A DNA stretch of 64,000 nucleotides, taken from Cylindrotheca closterium (taxonomy: Eukaryota > Bacillariophyta > Bacillariophyceae > Bacillariales > Bacillariaceae). This document shows, one piece after another, positions 23,781 through 34,255 of the stretch. The number at the start of each line of letters is the position of its first letter. Positions within the stretch are counted from its first letter, which is position 1. The notes below the pieces were generated by a model. The model saw nothing but the letters and a program-made list of their open reading frames with translations. It had not been told where the DNA came from and did not search any database. The stretch covers positions 189,825-253,824 of the forward strand of contig CAKOGP040001224.1 of the NCBI GenBank assembly GCA_933822405.4, in the 5' to 3' direction. Both the position numbers and the translations under genes were made by a program.

Positions 23781-24627
23781 TTCGAAGAATGATGTCTACG
23801 TCTGTCTGCTTGATGTCTGTTTGAATCAATCGATTTGACGATGAGTTTTGGGGAATCAATAAAATCATCGAAACTCCAAGGTTTTTTGGAGGATGACAGC
23901 TGTTCAGCAGGCTCGGAGGGCGCGGGGAGCGTGGCTGACGGTACTTTTACTTATAAAGTGTTGGTGTCGTATATGCATAGAAACTGTATGATTTATCGCA
24001 TGCCACTTTTTGCCATGCCCATAAATATTCTAGTCTGTTGGATGGAGGAGATATCAAACAGCTCGACCTCATCACAATTCCTTTGGAATCACCGCGCTTC
24101 GGATTCAACATATCTGGAGGCTCTAGCTTTGTTCTTTCGACAGCAGGAGGAGGCTATACATTGTGTTACCACCACGAGAAGACTAGAGGAGGTGAGCTTT
24201 TGATATCGTTGTCCTTTGTGGGTCCAATGTTTCGCATCTTGTGACCGAGTGGTGTCGGTTGTCGCTGGTACTTTGTCTACATACGCGGACACATTTTGGC
24301 AAAGCAAATTGCCGTCTCTTTCGTTCCGCTCAACGTCGCCGTATTCTTGTTATATTGACATCAAAACAACCATTTCCACTCACACAATCCCCATTGCGCC
24401 TAACAACACAAACCATTTGTATTCAGCGGATTGAAAACGAAACAGCAAAATTCACCAATTTTTATGAATTCAAGCTCTGGTCGATAACTTCAAAATTGCC
24501 AACCCAATCCCAAAACAACGTCTAATCAAACGCGTCTCCAAGCTACCGACTGTTGGTCTCATCACCGACCAATAGAGAGAAATATCCTTACAAACAAACA
24601 AACAAACGAAAGAGGGAGAAATAAATC
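23781..24627. other. Intergenic region, no gene seen
   Basis: About 850 bp between two plus-strand genes. The open frames here are short and lack protein-like composition. The downstream part is A/C-rich and ends in an AAAC repeat close to the next ATG, consistent with a promoter and 5' UTR. Confidence 0.4.
24591..24608 (+). repeat. (AAAC)n microsatellite
   Basis: Four to five AAAC units ~20 bp before the start codon of the zinc-finger gene, probably within its 5' UTR. Confidence 0.7.
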
Positions 24628-27600
24628 ATGTCCGGTTATCCTACAGGACAAAGTGCAGAAGAGGCTTCCGCGTCGGCTGCCAGATTTACACAAGAAGAAC
24701 TGAAACGACAAGCAGCTGCCTCAAGAGTGAATGGGGCACACGGCAACCCCGCTGCTCATATTGTTGGATCTGGTTTTCCTGCTGGTTCTGCGTATATGAG
24801 CAATTTGTTGGCCGATTCCGCCGCTGCCGCTGCAGGGCAAGCTGCATTTTATGGGGCTACCGCCCAATCGCCATTTGGTGGACCCTATTCGGCATTGAGC
24901 TCTCAAGCGTCGCCATACGCTGACTCTGTCACTGCTGCATTATATAGACAGCGATATGGATATGGAGCTGCCGCTGGTGTTCCCCCTTATACAGGGCACG
25001 AATATTACAACCCTCACTTTGCTCGGTCACCGCAAAATTTGGCATTTTTCGATCGTCTGAACCAACAGCAGCAAGCTGCAGCTGCTGCGGGAAAGACTCC
25101 TCCCAAGACTCCTTCGGCAATTGTTCAAAATACTCCTTCTTCAGCAGCGACGACTCCAGCAAAGCCTGGGACACTGACACTCTCACCCAAGCCATCTCCC
25201 AAAGGTTCACCGTCTGATCCAAAACCTCGGAAACAGTTGTCTGGGATCCGCGTGCCGGCCCCTTTTGATAAAAAAAAGACCTTGACCAACAAAGATGGCG
25301 AGGTATTACCAGAACCAGGAAAGTGGTTCCATGGGTGCGTTCCACTGGGTGTAGAAGACGATAAATATTGGTTGTCCGAATTGCAAGTCTATTTGCGATC
25401 GAATTTTGCCGAAGCCTTTGGGGCAACGGAGGACGACATTGCGGCTCCCATGCATGGTCGAAACAAGCCAATTGCATTGGGGCAAGTTGGTATCCGGTGC
25501 ATGCATTGCAAGAGTAAGTGTCAAAACATCATTTGCATAATATTCAAAATTAATTGCAAAAGAAGAGAATGGAGCTCATCAACTCGATTAATTTGCAATT
25601 CCTTTTCGAGCAGGCGAGAATCCAGCGGAACGAGGTCAACAGGCGACAAGTTATCCAAGTCTCATTAGTGGAATCTACAACTCTGTTCAACAAATGTTGC
25701 GACTGCACTTGGATTGCTGTCAAGCAATGCCACCCGATGTTCGAGCCAAGATTGAAACGTTAAAATTGTCAAGCTCAAGCCGTGGCGGAAGAAAGCAATA
25801 CTGGATTGATTCTGCAAAGCGACTTGGATTGACGGATACTACTCAAGGTATTCACTTTGGTAGGGATCCAACCGGTCCCCTTCCACCTTTGGAAGGTCCA
25901 TCGGTCAATTCCAAGGAGGGTCGCAAAAAGAAGGAGAGCAAGAAGAAGGTGACTGGCGAACTGCTCCCACCAGAAGAAATGATTGTTGGTCCATTTGGCC
26001 CTCCAATACCGGTGATCGATGATCGACCCCTCGTATTCGATGAAGACAAGCCCTTGATTTCCGACTATTTGTATCTGACGCTCGAGCAAATGAGTCCTTG
26101 TGTCTTGATGGAAGCAGACCGTGTGGGATGCTACAAGACCAGGAAAGTTGGATTCCCTGGTTTGGCTTGTCGACACTGTGTAGGGCAAGCAGGTTGTGGG
26201 CGGTACTTTCCAGCGTCCGAGGGGTCCCTTTCTCAGACAACCACTTCTCAGACTATAATGAATCATGTCCGAAACTGCCGAAGATGCCCTGTTGAAATCA
26301 GAGAAAGCTTGGAAATCATGAAGCGAGCAAGGATGGGTCCAGATGGGAAACGAGCAGACAAACCGAAACATGGAGGGCGCAAGGTTTTCTTCCATCGCTT
26401 GTGGTGCCGAATTCAAGGTCTCCCGATCGAAGATGAGAAGAGCGAGACGAAAGAAAAGAAGAAGCGAGGCAGAAAGAATGCTGCCAAGAGGTCCAAGAAA
26501 AAGCAAAGTGGTGGCTCTGACAGTGAAAACGAAAAGGAAGACAAGGCTGAGGGCGTCCCAAAACTGACGGAATCAAGCGAAGAAACTGAAACAGAGCCTG
26601 AATCGGATACGGAGGTCATGCACAAACCAGTCGCGAGAAGCAAGACCAAATCTCTGGCTAAGAAACCTACCAACAAGTGGCACGAAGGATGCGTCCGCTT
26701 GACAAAGTCCGACGACACACACTGGCTCTCCGACATTCAGAGATTTACCCGAAGTGACTTGATCGAAGTTTTCAGCTGGAAGGCAGAGGACGGTTTGGAA
26801 GGTTATGCAGCGAGAAAGGACCCAGCCGAGGGACAAGTAGCCATTCGATGCGTGTTTTGCAAAGCTTTGAAGCCGGAAGATCGGCCTGCCGGTTGCTTGG
26901 TGTTCCCAGATAGTCTCTCATCGATACATTCCAAGGTTGGGGATATGATTCGCCTGCACTTTAATTCTTGCCCTGCAATGACCGAGGAGGCAAAGGAAAA
27001 GTTCAAGGCATCGCGTGGTATTGGCTCGAAGAAAGTGGATGACTCACTCCAATATTGGATCGACTCTGCCCGAGATCTTGGACTTTCCAACATACCACCA
27101 GGCGGTGCAAACAATGGATGGGGAATCACATTCAGGAGAAATCCTCTATCACCAAGCCCAAGTGACGAACTTGACCTTGAAGCAGCGGGAACCTCAACCC
27201 CGACCTTTTCCAAGTCAATTCTTATCAGATCAGAGGACAAGGGACTTTGCACCGACCAGGTGAAGCTTCTGATGCGTCAAGTGAAGGCCTGCTCCTTCCA
27301 AAAGAGCGACAAACGCGGAGGACCAGGCGCACGGGGAAGGGATCGTGTGATTGGGTTTCCTGGTCTCTCCTGCAGACACTGTTCTTCCAAGTCGAATGTT
27401 GGACGTTACTTTCCAGTTTCGGCCAAGAACTTGACTGACAATACCGCAAACTCAATTCTCGCCCACATGTCAGGGTGCAACCGATGCCCTGAATCCGTCA
27501 AGGCATCGCTTGTCTTTTTGAGTCATCGGGCTATAATTCAGAAAGCTGAACTCAGCGGATCTTGGAAGAAGGCTTTCTTCAAGAAGATATGGGACAGGTT

Positions 27601-27967
27601 GCACGTGGAGCGATCTTGGACTGAGGAGGACGACAGCGAGGACATGGATGTCGACGACGAAGCATCCGAGTCAAGTGAAGAAGAATCTGATGATGAATCG
27701 GGGAATGCTGAAGGGAATACAATGAGCTCGGATAGTGAGGATGACAATGAGGATGCCACGGGAGACAATATGGATGTCCTCATTAAGGCTGCTGCCATTT
27801 GGTTGACTGAGCAAGATCAAGTCAATGATTCTAGCGCTCGCACTGGAAATAATGGAAAAACAAGCCCACTATCTGGATTTAACAAGCGTTCATCACCAAG
27901 TTCACGAAAGGACAAAAAGAGGGGTTCAAGTTTGACATCGGGAAAGCGAAGAAGAGTCCATTTCTAG
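24628..27967 (+). CDS. Diatom-type zinc-finger protein with A-B-A-B module order
   Basis: Two exons, 24628-25513 and 25614-27967, with a 100 bp intron that splits a Ser codon inside the first finger; 1079 residues. Residues 1-~225 are low complexity (Ala, Gln, Tyr, Pro). Module A (about 230-390 and again about 685-840) starts KW..GCV.L...D..WLS..Q, then IRC..CK, then LHLDCC or LHFNSC, and ends in QYWIDSA..LGL. Module B (about 440-575 and about 865-985) has GFPGL.CRHC, GRYFP and HV..C..CP. Cys and His spacing implies zinc binding. Between the pairs lie Lys/Arg- and acid-rich linkers; the tail is acidic then basic (KRRRVHF). Repeated modules of this kind are common in diatom genomes but have no assigned function; nuclear nucleic-acid binding is inferred. 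Confidence 0.75.
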
Positions 27968-28977
27968 TGCCGCCTAGGTGCATTCTGTATAAAATAAAAT
28001 GTTGAACAACTTGATTGGTCTATCTTGGTGCATAGATTAGGATTGAATTGGGCTATTGGCGCTTCACCATCTGAGATTCCGTAAAGTCTGTGCAAACATG
28101 AGGCGAACTGTGGATCAACCATTAATTTTTTCACTGCATCGTATCGTCTGTCAAGTTCTAGTGGCCGATTGGACATCCCGTGTACCTTCTCGGTAGCAAT
28201 CATCAGCAGCCCACGCTGCTGCGACTACGCTGCCATACTGCTATCGATTGCTTCGTCCATGATGTGGGAATTCTGACCCAAAAGGGCTCAGTTACTGCTT
28301 TCTGAAAACAAAGTACAAAATGATGATGAGGCTACTGTTAGGAATGGTATCATATATTCAACACAAACTCGACACATCGGAAACAAGTAGATATTCTCTT
28401 CATAGTTAACTCAGAGAATGTAGATAATTTGTTCAATCCTCATTTGAATTTGGACGACTGTGGAACTCTTTCTGATTTCTTAGACATTTTTTTTGTACAC
28501 TTTACGTCGAATCAACATTATTGTTCTGTCCGCCCGACGGTACTATCATCATTGAAAAAGAGTTCAGGCCCGTTCTGCGATCGAATAAGAAACGAAATTA
28601 CCCACCTTTAGATTTCATCTTGGAGTCATACCTCACGCTTGCTGGAAGAATGAGAGCATTGTTTGTCAATAATGCAAATTGGAGGTTTGAGCTTGAGTTT
28701 TTCATCATTTCCGTGGTTCGCGGCCCAATCAGCGTCTGTCCTGTGTCTTCATTGGCAGGCAATCCACATTTCACGCCGGCCTTTCCGTTGCACCATGGAT
28801 TCAAATCTTGTCTGCGACTAAATAAATAAATCGCAATCCGGGTTAGTTTCCCAAACTTCCCAGTTTCTCAATTTTGCGTCGAATTTTGCTCTCCTCGAAG
28901 AAAGCAATATAACTTGTGCACCCCATTTCACACACCGGTACCAGGTACTCCTTTGCCAATCAACAATCTTGCAAATC
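27968..28977. other. Intergenic with two weak minus-strand open frames
   Basis: About 1 kb. Two ATG-led minus-strand frames could be small genes or remnants: 28203-27964 (79 residues, overlapping the 3' end of the zinc-finger gene) and 28804-28598 (68 residues, with CNGKAGVKCG near its start and ending beside a GTGGGT splice-donor-like site). Neither matches a family I know. Confidence 0.3.
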
Positions 28978-29400
28978 ATGTCAAAACCAAACAGTGATTC
29001 ATCCTACGGCTTTAATTTGGAGACCTTAGGATGCGGAGGAAAGATCAATAAACTGATTTCAGCATTTGATTTCGGTTCCCGTCCGCCGCCTATGGACAAG
29101 GACACAGATGATACGTATGCTGCCCAATGGGCTGCCAACGAGGAGAGAAAGAAAAGCTTCAGCATAACTGACGCATTTCAATGTGATCCAAGAACATGTA
29201 TCCGCTCCAACGTTCGGGTAGCGACGAAGGGAGCTGAACCATGTGATCCAGAAGTTTGCCGACAAGTCTACTATTGCGAGATTTGTGCCAGGTGTCCTCG
29301 CCATTGCGATTGCACCGTAGAAAACGATCCAAGTATTTGTGATAGTGCAGAAGCGAAGTCACAGGCTGATTCCTTTAAAATGCCAAAAGACAGTAGGTGA
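28978..29400 (+). CDS. Small Cys-rich protein, unrecognised
   Basis: Open frame of 140 residues from ATG 28978. The C-terminal half is Cys-rich, with CDPRTC, CDPEVC and a cluster CEICARCPRHCDC, suggesting zinc binding or a disulfide fold; the absence of a signal peptide favours an intracellular zinc-binding protein. The N-terminal half contains GGKINKLISAFDFGSRPPP and a charged segment. The last codons (AGTAG|GTGA) resemble a splice donor, so further exons downstream cannot be excluded. I do not recognise the family. Confidence 0.5.
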   Translation: MSKPNSDSSYGFNLETLGCGGKINKLISAFDFGSRPPPMDKDTDDTYAAQWAANEERKKSFSITDAFQCDPRTCIRSNVRVATKGAEPCDPEVCRQVYYCEICARCPRHCDCTVENDPSICDSAEAKSQADSFKMPKDSR

Positions 29401-29800
29401 TTGATTCCCTATTGGTTCATTCGAACAAACTACCTACATGCTAATAATATCTACATATGTATATGATAAAGGTATGTCTCAAGTTGCGGTGCGTCAATAG
29501 GGTGACTCAATCCGCAAGGGCAATTGCATATCTATCTCCGAAGGAAGTGCGATGATCGACATCGACATTGACTCTTGGTATTATCTCTGCGCCAAGGGAG
29601 AATCATAGATGATTACAATACGAATCTTCAAAAAAATATTGTAGTTTTTCATTCCAAAGCTCATCCTTTATTGTTGCTAGTCGCTATCCTATGTGTCCGA
29701 ATGAATGATTATGCATCAAACAATTGCAATTGTCATGCAGGAAAAGCATGCCAGAGTCCTTCATTGACAGTATGACCTACCCTTGTAGGCCCTCAATCAA
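29401..29800. other. Intergenic region
   Basis: No gene seen. The stretch around 29638-29665 (attccaaagct...) resembles the sequence at about 31310-31335 downstream of the first secreted-repeat gene, which may be a trace of an older duplication of the same locus. Confidence 0.3.
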
Positions 29801-30251
29801 TCGTATTGATCGACTCCCTTACACTCGTCTCTAAAAAACCCGGGGTTTCATCCAAATCCCATTCACCCTCACAGTGTCGTCTAATCTGATATTGTTTCAG
29901 TCACAGCAGATAGATTAAAGTGATGCGATGCATCCATACACATCGGCACGAACAGTTCGACTCCCTACTCCTCTCGAAAACCCGCGGGATTTCATCCAAA
30001 TCCCATTCACTCTCACAGTGCCGTCCAATCGATCTAATACTGTTTCAATCACAGATATGAATTCCCACAAAAGGTTGACACTTATACGATGCCTCCATAC
30101 ACATCAGTACATTCACGGATATCCCACGAGTTATCAAACCACGACCAACCAAAAAGGCATGAAAAAATCTCATTCATTTTTCCTCTCACAATTTCTACTT
30201 TGAAATCATTATTACATCTCAGATTTTTCATCACTAATCCTCATCAGTATC
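29801..30251 (+). promoter_or_regulatory. Upstream region A of the secreted-repeat gene, with a twice-occurring element
   Basis: Two diverged copies of a ~120 bp element (about 29803-29905 and 29955-30058) share 'cgact.c.t', 'ggatttcatccaaatccc', 'ttcac.ctcacagtg' and 'tgtttca.tcacag'. The second copy contains a perfect inverted repeat GGGATTT-N5-AAATCCC at 29986-30004. The region is matched almost base for base in its proximal part at 32445-32721 before the paralogue. These are candidate regulatory elements controlling both genes. Confidence 0.5.
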
Positions 30252-31223
30252 ATGAAGCTATCTATCACCTCCTCGGTCCTCGTTGCCCTCGCTGGCATGG
30301 GGTCTCTTATCCCTGCTGTCGCCGCTATCGACTTCACCGCCGATGTTACCTTCAAGAGTGAAAATGAGATCGTGGACACCCCCGAGTCTCTTGCCATCTT
30401 GCAGGACGCCCTCATCATGGCTTCTGATGCCTCTCACGATCCAGATGTCTTCCATCTGGAAAGTGACGAGATCGTTTCTTCCTCCCACACTCTCGTGAAG
30501 GAGGGCGGAAGAAAGCTCATCTTCGACGACGATTTCGACAGCGGAAACTTTTGGTTCTACGCCAACTTTTACCGAAGCTTCACCAGCGCTAGATGCAATG
30601 GTTGCCGTCGCCGTCTTGGCGCCGGTCCTGCTACCTTTGAGGATGATGCCGTGTCTCATGCGAAATGGGAGGCTTCTCTCTGCGAGATTCTGGCCAAGAC
30701 TGATGCTTACGCCGGTGTCTCCGATTGCGTCATCTCCTTTGCCGCTCCTGCTGTTGCTGCCGTCGCCAAGGAGGCAAAAGACACCGCAGAATTCCTCATC
30801 GATATCAGCTTCAACAGCAATGGGCAAGTCTATGACAGTAAAGCATCTCTCAAAGCGATTGAGAAAGCCCTGCTCAAGGCTGCTGGTGCTTCTCACGATC
30901 CCGATACCTTCCATTTGGAAAGTGACGAGATCGTCTCTTCCTCCCACACTCTTATCGAGAAGGAGGGCGGAAGAAAGCTCCTCTTCGACGACGATTTCGA
31001 CAGCGGCAACTTCTGGTTCTACGCCAACTTTTACCGAAGCTTCACCAGCGCTAGATGCAATGGTTGCCGTCGCCGTCTTGGGGCCGGCCCTGCTACCATC
31101 GAGGATGATGCCGAGTCTCATGCCAAATGGGAAGCTGCCTTTTGTGAGCTTCTTAATGGCATCAAGGGATACGAGGGCGCAACTGACTGCGTCATTACAC
31201 TCGTCGAAGATGAATCCGCCTAA
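30252..31223 (+). CDS. Secreted repeat protein A with RXL-flanked core peptides
   Basis: Single exon, 323 residues. Residues 1-25 are a signal peptide (hydrophobic core ITSSVLVALAGMGSLIPAVAA). Two repeats follow with a 154-residue period. Each has DPD.FHLESDEIVSSSHTL, then GGRKL, then a core of 33 residues (90-122 and 244-276) beginning FDDDFDSGNFWFYANFY and ending ARCNGCRRRL. The cores differ by one residue (Ile90 versus Leu244). Each core is bounded by R-K-L (87-89; 241-243) and R-R-L (120-122; 274-276), which match the RXL motif where diatom cell-wall precursors such as silaffins are cut. A secreted, proteolytically processed precursor for cell-wall, adhesive or signalling peptides is inferred; the core is acidic and aromatic with one CxxC. 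No known family was recognised. Confidence 0.75.
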   Translation: MKLSITSSVLVALAGMGSLIPAVAAIDFTADVTFKSENEIVDTPESLAILQDALIMASDASHDPDVFHLESDEIVSSSHTLVKEGGRKLIFDDDFDSGNFWFYANFYRSFTSARCNGCRRRLGAGPATFEDDAVSHAKWEASLCEILAKTDAYAGVSDCVISFAAPAVAAVAKEAKDTAEFLIDISFNSNGQVYDSKASLKAIEKALLKAAGASHDPDTFHLESDEIVSSSHTLIEKEGGRKLLFDDDFDSGNFWFYANFYRSFTSARCNGCRRRLGAGPATIEDDAESHAKWEAAFCELLNGIKGYEGATDCVITLVEDESA

Positions 31224-32256
31224 GACGCTATGTTCTCCCTATTTTCACAGTTGATCCACATTCGAGAGTTTGACTTGCATCAGTGATTACCTAACACCAA
31301 TCTTAATATTGAAGTTTTCAATTCCAAAGCTTATCTTCTACGATAGTATGTTCTGCCTGGTAACCCAAATGATTAACCTCGCTAATAACATATTGGAAAA
31401 AAATTGTTTGTTGTTGTGACAATTTGAAATTGAAAAAGTCGTTATATGTCCATCGTTTTTAAAAAACTGTTCCGGGCACCCAACGAAAAGGGGCTCCCTC
31501 CCCGCTATTTTCACAATGAACACGTACCGGTAGACCCTTCATGCGGGCAGATACCCGGAATGGTAGCATGTATTGGAATCACCAATCGCTCTTGGGCAGA
31601 TTTTCGGTATGCTACAGTAAAGTGTACCGGTACGGTGAAAAAGTTGTGGTGGACTACTACTTCTTGTTGTTGCCCCTGGTGGCTGCTGTTGGCACTCCTG
31701 TGACATCAGGTTGATTCGAGAATGGAATTACCTTGAATCTAAACGACTGCTGACTGAATGAAGCACTTTATCGTACACCGAATATTGTAATTTAGAACGT
31801 CTAACATAGGTTCGAAAAAAGAATAACAAAGGCTCGTGGTTGTGAAAAATGATAGTCGAAGCAGTCGACAGCAAGAGTTGTGTAATGCCGGCCGCACTGC
31901 GAAGCGCATTACGGCTGCATAATAGCAAACTCACAGTTTCCTTTCCAACAACTAAGGGACATTCAGATATGCTACAGTACAGACTTTGACAGCCGTCCAA
32001 GCTCGATGGGAAGTTTGAGACCCTCTAGCACCTTATTTCGGCCTAGAAATATTGAAAAGCTGCGTTAGTCTTGACTCCTCCTATTTTCAAAGGTTCCACG
32101 TCAGCACCAACCAGGAGCATTATGAAATGTTGGCTTGTCATGAAGCCCTTTTTCAATTTCTTCACTATTGCTTGTCGCGATTTCGGGGCGTCGATAATAT
32201 CGTACTATCACACTATCTGCCTGAGTGATTGGTTTTTCCTTTTTAAAAAAAAAGAG
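31224..32256. other. Spacer between the two secreted-repeat genes
   Basis: About 1 kb with no convincing gene; a plus-strand frame at 31446-31703 has poor protein character. It contains GTACCGGTA-type palindromes (about 31523-31532 and 31621-31636) and two copies of tatGCTACAGTA (31611 and 31971). Confidence 0.35.
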
Positions 32257-32721
32257 TCGTATTGATCGACTGCATACTCCCCTTCTAAAAAATCCCGCGG
32301 GGTTTCATCCAAATCCTAATCCCACTCACACTCGCAGTGTTGTCCAGTCCGAGATTGTTTCAATCACAGGTACAAGATCACACCCAGGGTTTTAAACTGA
32401 ATCGATGCCTCCGTACACTGCAGTACGACGTGTACGGTGCGACTCCCTACCCGCGGGATTTCATCCAAATCCCATTCACTCTCACAGTGCCGTCCAATCG
32501 ATCTAATATTGTTTCAATCACAGATATGAATTCCCACAAAAGGTTGACACTTATACGATGCCTCCATACACATCAGTACATTCACGGATATCCCACGAGT
32601 TATCAAACCACGACCAACCAAAAAGGCATGGTTAAAATCTCATTCATTTTTCCTCTCACAATTTCCAACTTGAAATCATTTTTACGTCTCAGATTTTTCA
32701 TCACTAATCCTCATCAATATC
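32257..32721 (+). promoter_or_regulatory. Upstream region B of the secreted-repeat gene
   Basis: This counterpart of 29801-30251 also has two copies of the ~120 bp element; the proximal copy carries the same inverted repeat GGGATTT-N5-AAATCCC at 32455-32473. Identity to region A is very high from about 32445 to the ATG and lower before that, marking a homogenised tract. Confidence 0.5.
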
Positions 32722-33693
32722 ATGAAGCTGTCTATCACCTCCTCGGTCCTCGTTGCCCTCGCTGCCATGGGGTCTCTTGTTCCTGCTGTCGCCGCTATCG
32801 ACTTGGCTGCCGATGTTACCTTCAAGAGTGAAAATGAGATCGTGGACACCCCCGAGTCTCTTGCCATCTTGCAGGACGCCCTCATCATGGCTTCTGATGC
32901 CTCTTACGATCCAGACATCTTCCATCTGGAAAGTGACGAGATCGTTTCTTCCTCCCACACTCTCGTGAAGGAGGGCGGAAGAAAGCTCATCTTCGACGAC
33001 GATTTCGACAGCGGAAACTTTTGGTTCTACGCCAACTTTTACCGAAGCTTCACCAGCGCTAGATGCAATGGTTGCCGTCGCCGTCTTGGCGCCGGTCCTG
33101 CTACCTTTGAGGATGATGCCGAGTCTCATGCGAAATGGGAGGCTTCTCTCTGCGAGATTCTGGCCAAGACTGATGCTTACGCCGGTGTCTCCGATTGCGT
33201 CATCTCCTTTGTGGATCCTACTCTTCCTGCTGCCGCCAAGGAGGCAAAAGACACCGCAGAATTCCTCATCGATATCAGCTTCAACAGCAATGGGCAAGTC
33301 TATGACAGTAAAGCATCTCTCAAAGCGATTGAGAAAGCCCTGCTCAAGGCTGCTGGTGCTTCTCACGATCCCGATACCTTCCATTTGGACAGTGACAAAA
33401 TCGTGTCTGCCTCCCACACTCTTATCGAGAAGGAGGGCGGAAGAAAGCTCCTCTTCGACGACGATTTCGACAGCGGCAACTTCTGGTTCTACGCCAACTT
33501 TTACCGAAGCTTCACCAGCGCTAGATGCAATGGTTGCCGTCGCCGTCTTGGGGCCGGCCCTGCTACCATCGAGGATGATGCCGAGTCTCATGCCAAATGG
33601 GAAGCTGCCTTTTGTGAGCTTCTTAATGGCATCAAGGGATACGAGGGCGCAACTGACTGCGTCATTACACTCGTCGAAGATGAATCCGCCTAA
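32722..33693 (+). CDS. Secreted repeat protein B with RXL-flanked core peptides
   Basis: Single exon, 323 residues, nearly identical to the gene at 30252. Differences cluster in the signal peptide/first residues (IDLAAD versus IDFTAD), the linker between repeats (FVDPTLPAAAKEAK) and a short stretch of repeat 2 (HLDSDKIVSASHT). Both core peptides and their flanking R-K-L and R-R-L sites are the same as in copy A. The CDS is much more alike than the 3' flanks, which diverge right after the stop codon; the tail of this copy repeats the 12-bp string 'gaatccgcctaa' twice. The two paralogues are in the same orientation, about 2.46 kb apart, and share upstream elements, so co-expression is likely. 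The role is as inferred for copy A. Confidence 0.75.
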   Translation: MKLSITSSVLVALAAMGSLVPAVAAIDLAADVTFKSENEIVDTPESLAILQDALIMASDASYDPDIFHLESDEIVSSSHTLVKEGGRKLIFDDDFDSGNFWFYANFYRSFTSARCNGCRRRLGAGPATFEDDAESHAKWEASLCEILAKTDAYAGVSDCVISFVDPTLPAAAKEAKDTAEFLIDISFNSNGQVYDSKASLKAIEKALLKAAGASHDPDTFHLDSDKIVSASHTLIEKEGGRKLLFDDDFDSGNFWFYANFYRSFTSARCNGCRRRLGAGPATIEDDAESHAKWEAAFCELLNGIKGYEGATDCVITLVEDESA

Positions 33694-34255
33694 GTTGAAT
33701 CCGCCTAAATCGACTCGGTCCGTCTGAATGTTTTGTCCTATCGTCTTCGTGGAACCCGTCTTTTACGGTTGAGCCATATTCGATAGTTTGACTGGTATCT
33801 ATGGCGTTCTATTCCGATAATTAGGTAATCTTGTTTACTAGCACATGTCTTCTTGTGCCAATCGGATTTTCGCTATTCCTTGAATCAATGCTCTTGTCAT
33901 TTCATCGAATGGTAATGATTCAATAGTTTGAAGTTCATAATTTCATCTTGAATAGCAGCCCATGGTGACTCGGTATTCAAATTGTTGAGAAGTACTCAAA
34001 CTGCACAGTGCTAGGTGCCGGTATTCATCCTTCATTACATATTCGTCGGTTTTATTATGAATCGAATTTTAGGATCACCATATGTTGCGGTGTATTATTG
34101 TGCGGTTGGACTATCCGAATGACACGTCAGCGCCTATGACGACGATAATACCGGTACCTGACTGCGAAATCTGAACTCAGAAGCAAAACTCGCGATGACG
34201 ATATAGTACTGTAGGACTCTGAAGTCTTTCAACCACGGCTCATAGTTTCGGAGAA
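33694..34255. other. Intergenic region
   Basis: No gene seen. The segment at about 33768-33805 is a diverged match to the 3' flank of gene A (about 31240-31285), showing that the duplication once included the 3' UTR. The distal part holds the promoter of the plastid protein gene and contains AGTACTGTAG at 34205-34214. Confidence 0.4.

Noticed and set aside
30258..31121. Long minus-strand frame (287 codons) opposite secreted-repeat gene A, and its counterpart in B
   Set aside because: It mirrors the codon pattern of the plus-strand gene, lacks a start context, and the plus-strand protein has a signal peptide and organised repeats.
31446..31703. Open frame of 85 codons between the two secreted-repeat genes
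   Set aside because: Low-complexity Trp/Cys/Leu end and no conservation hint; probably chance.
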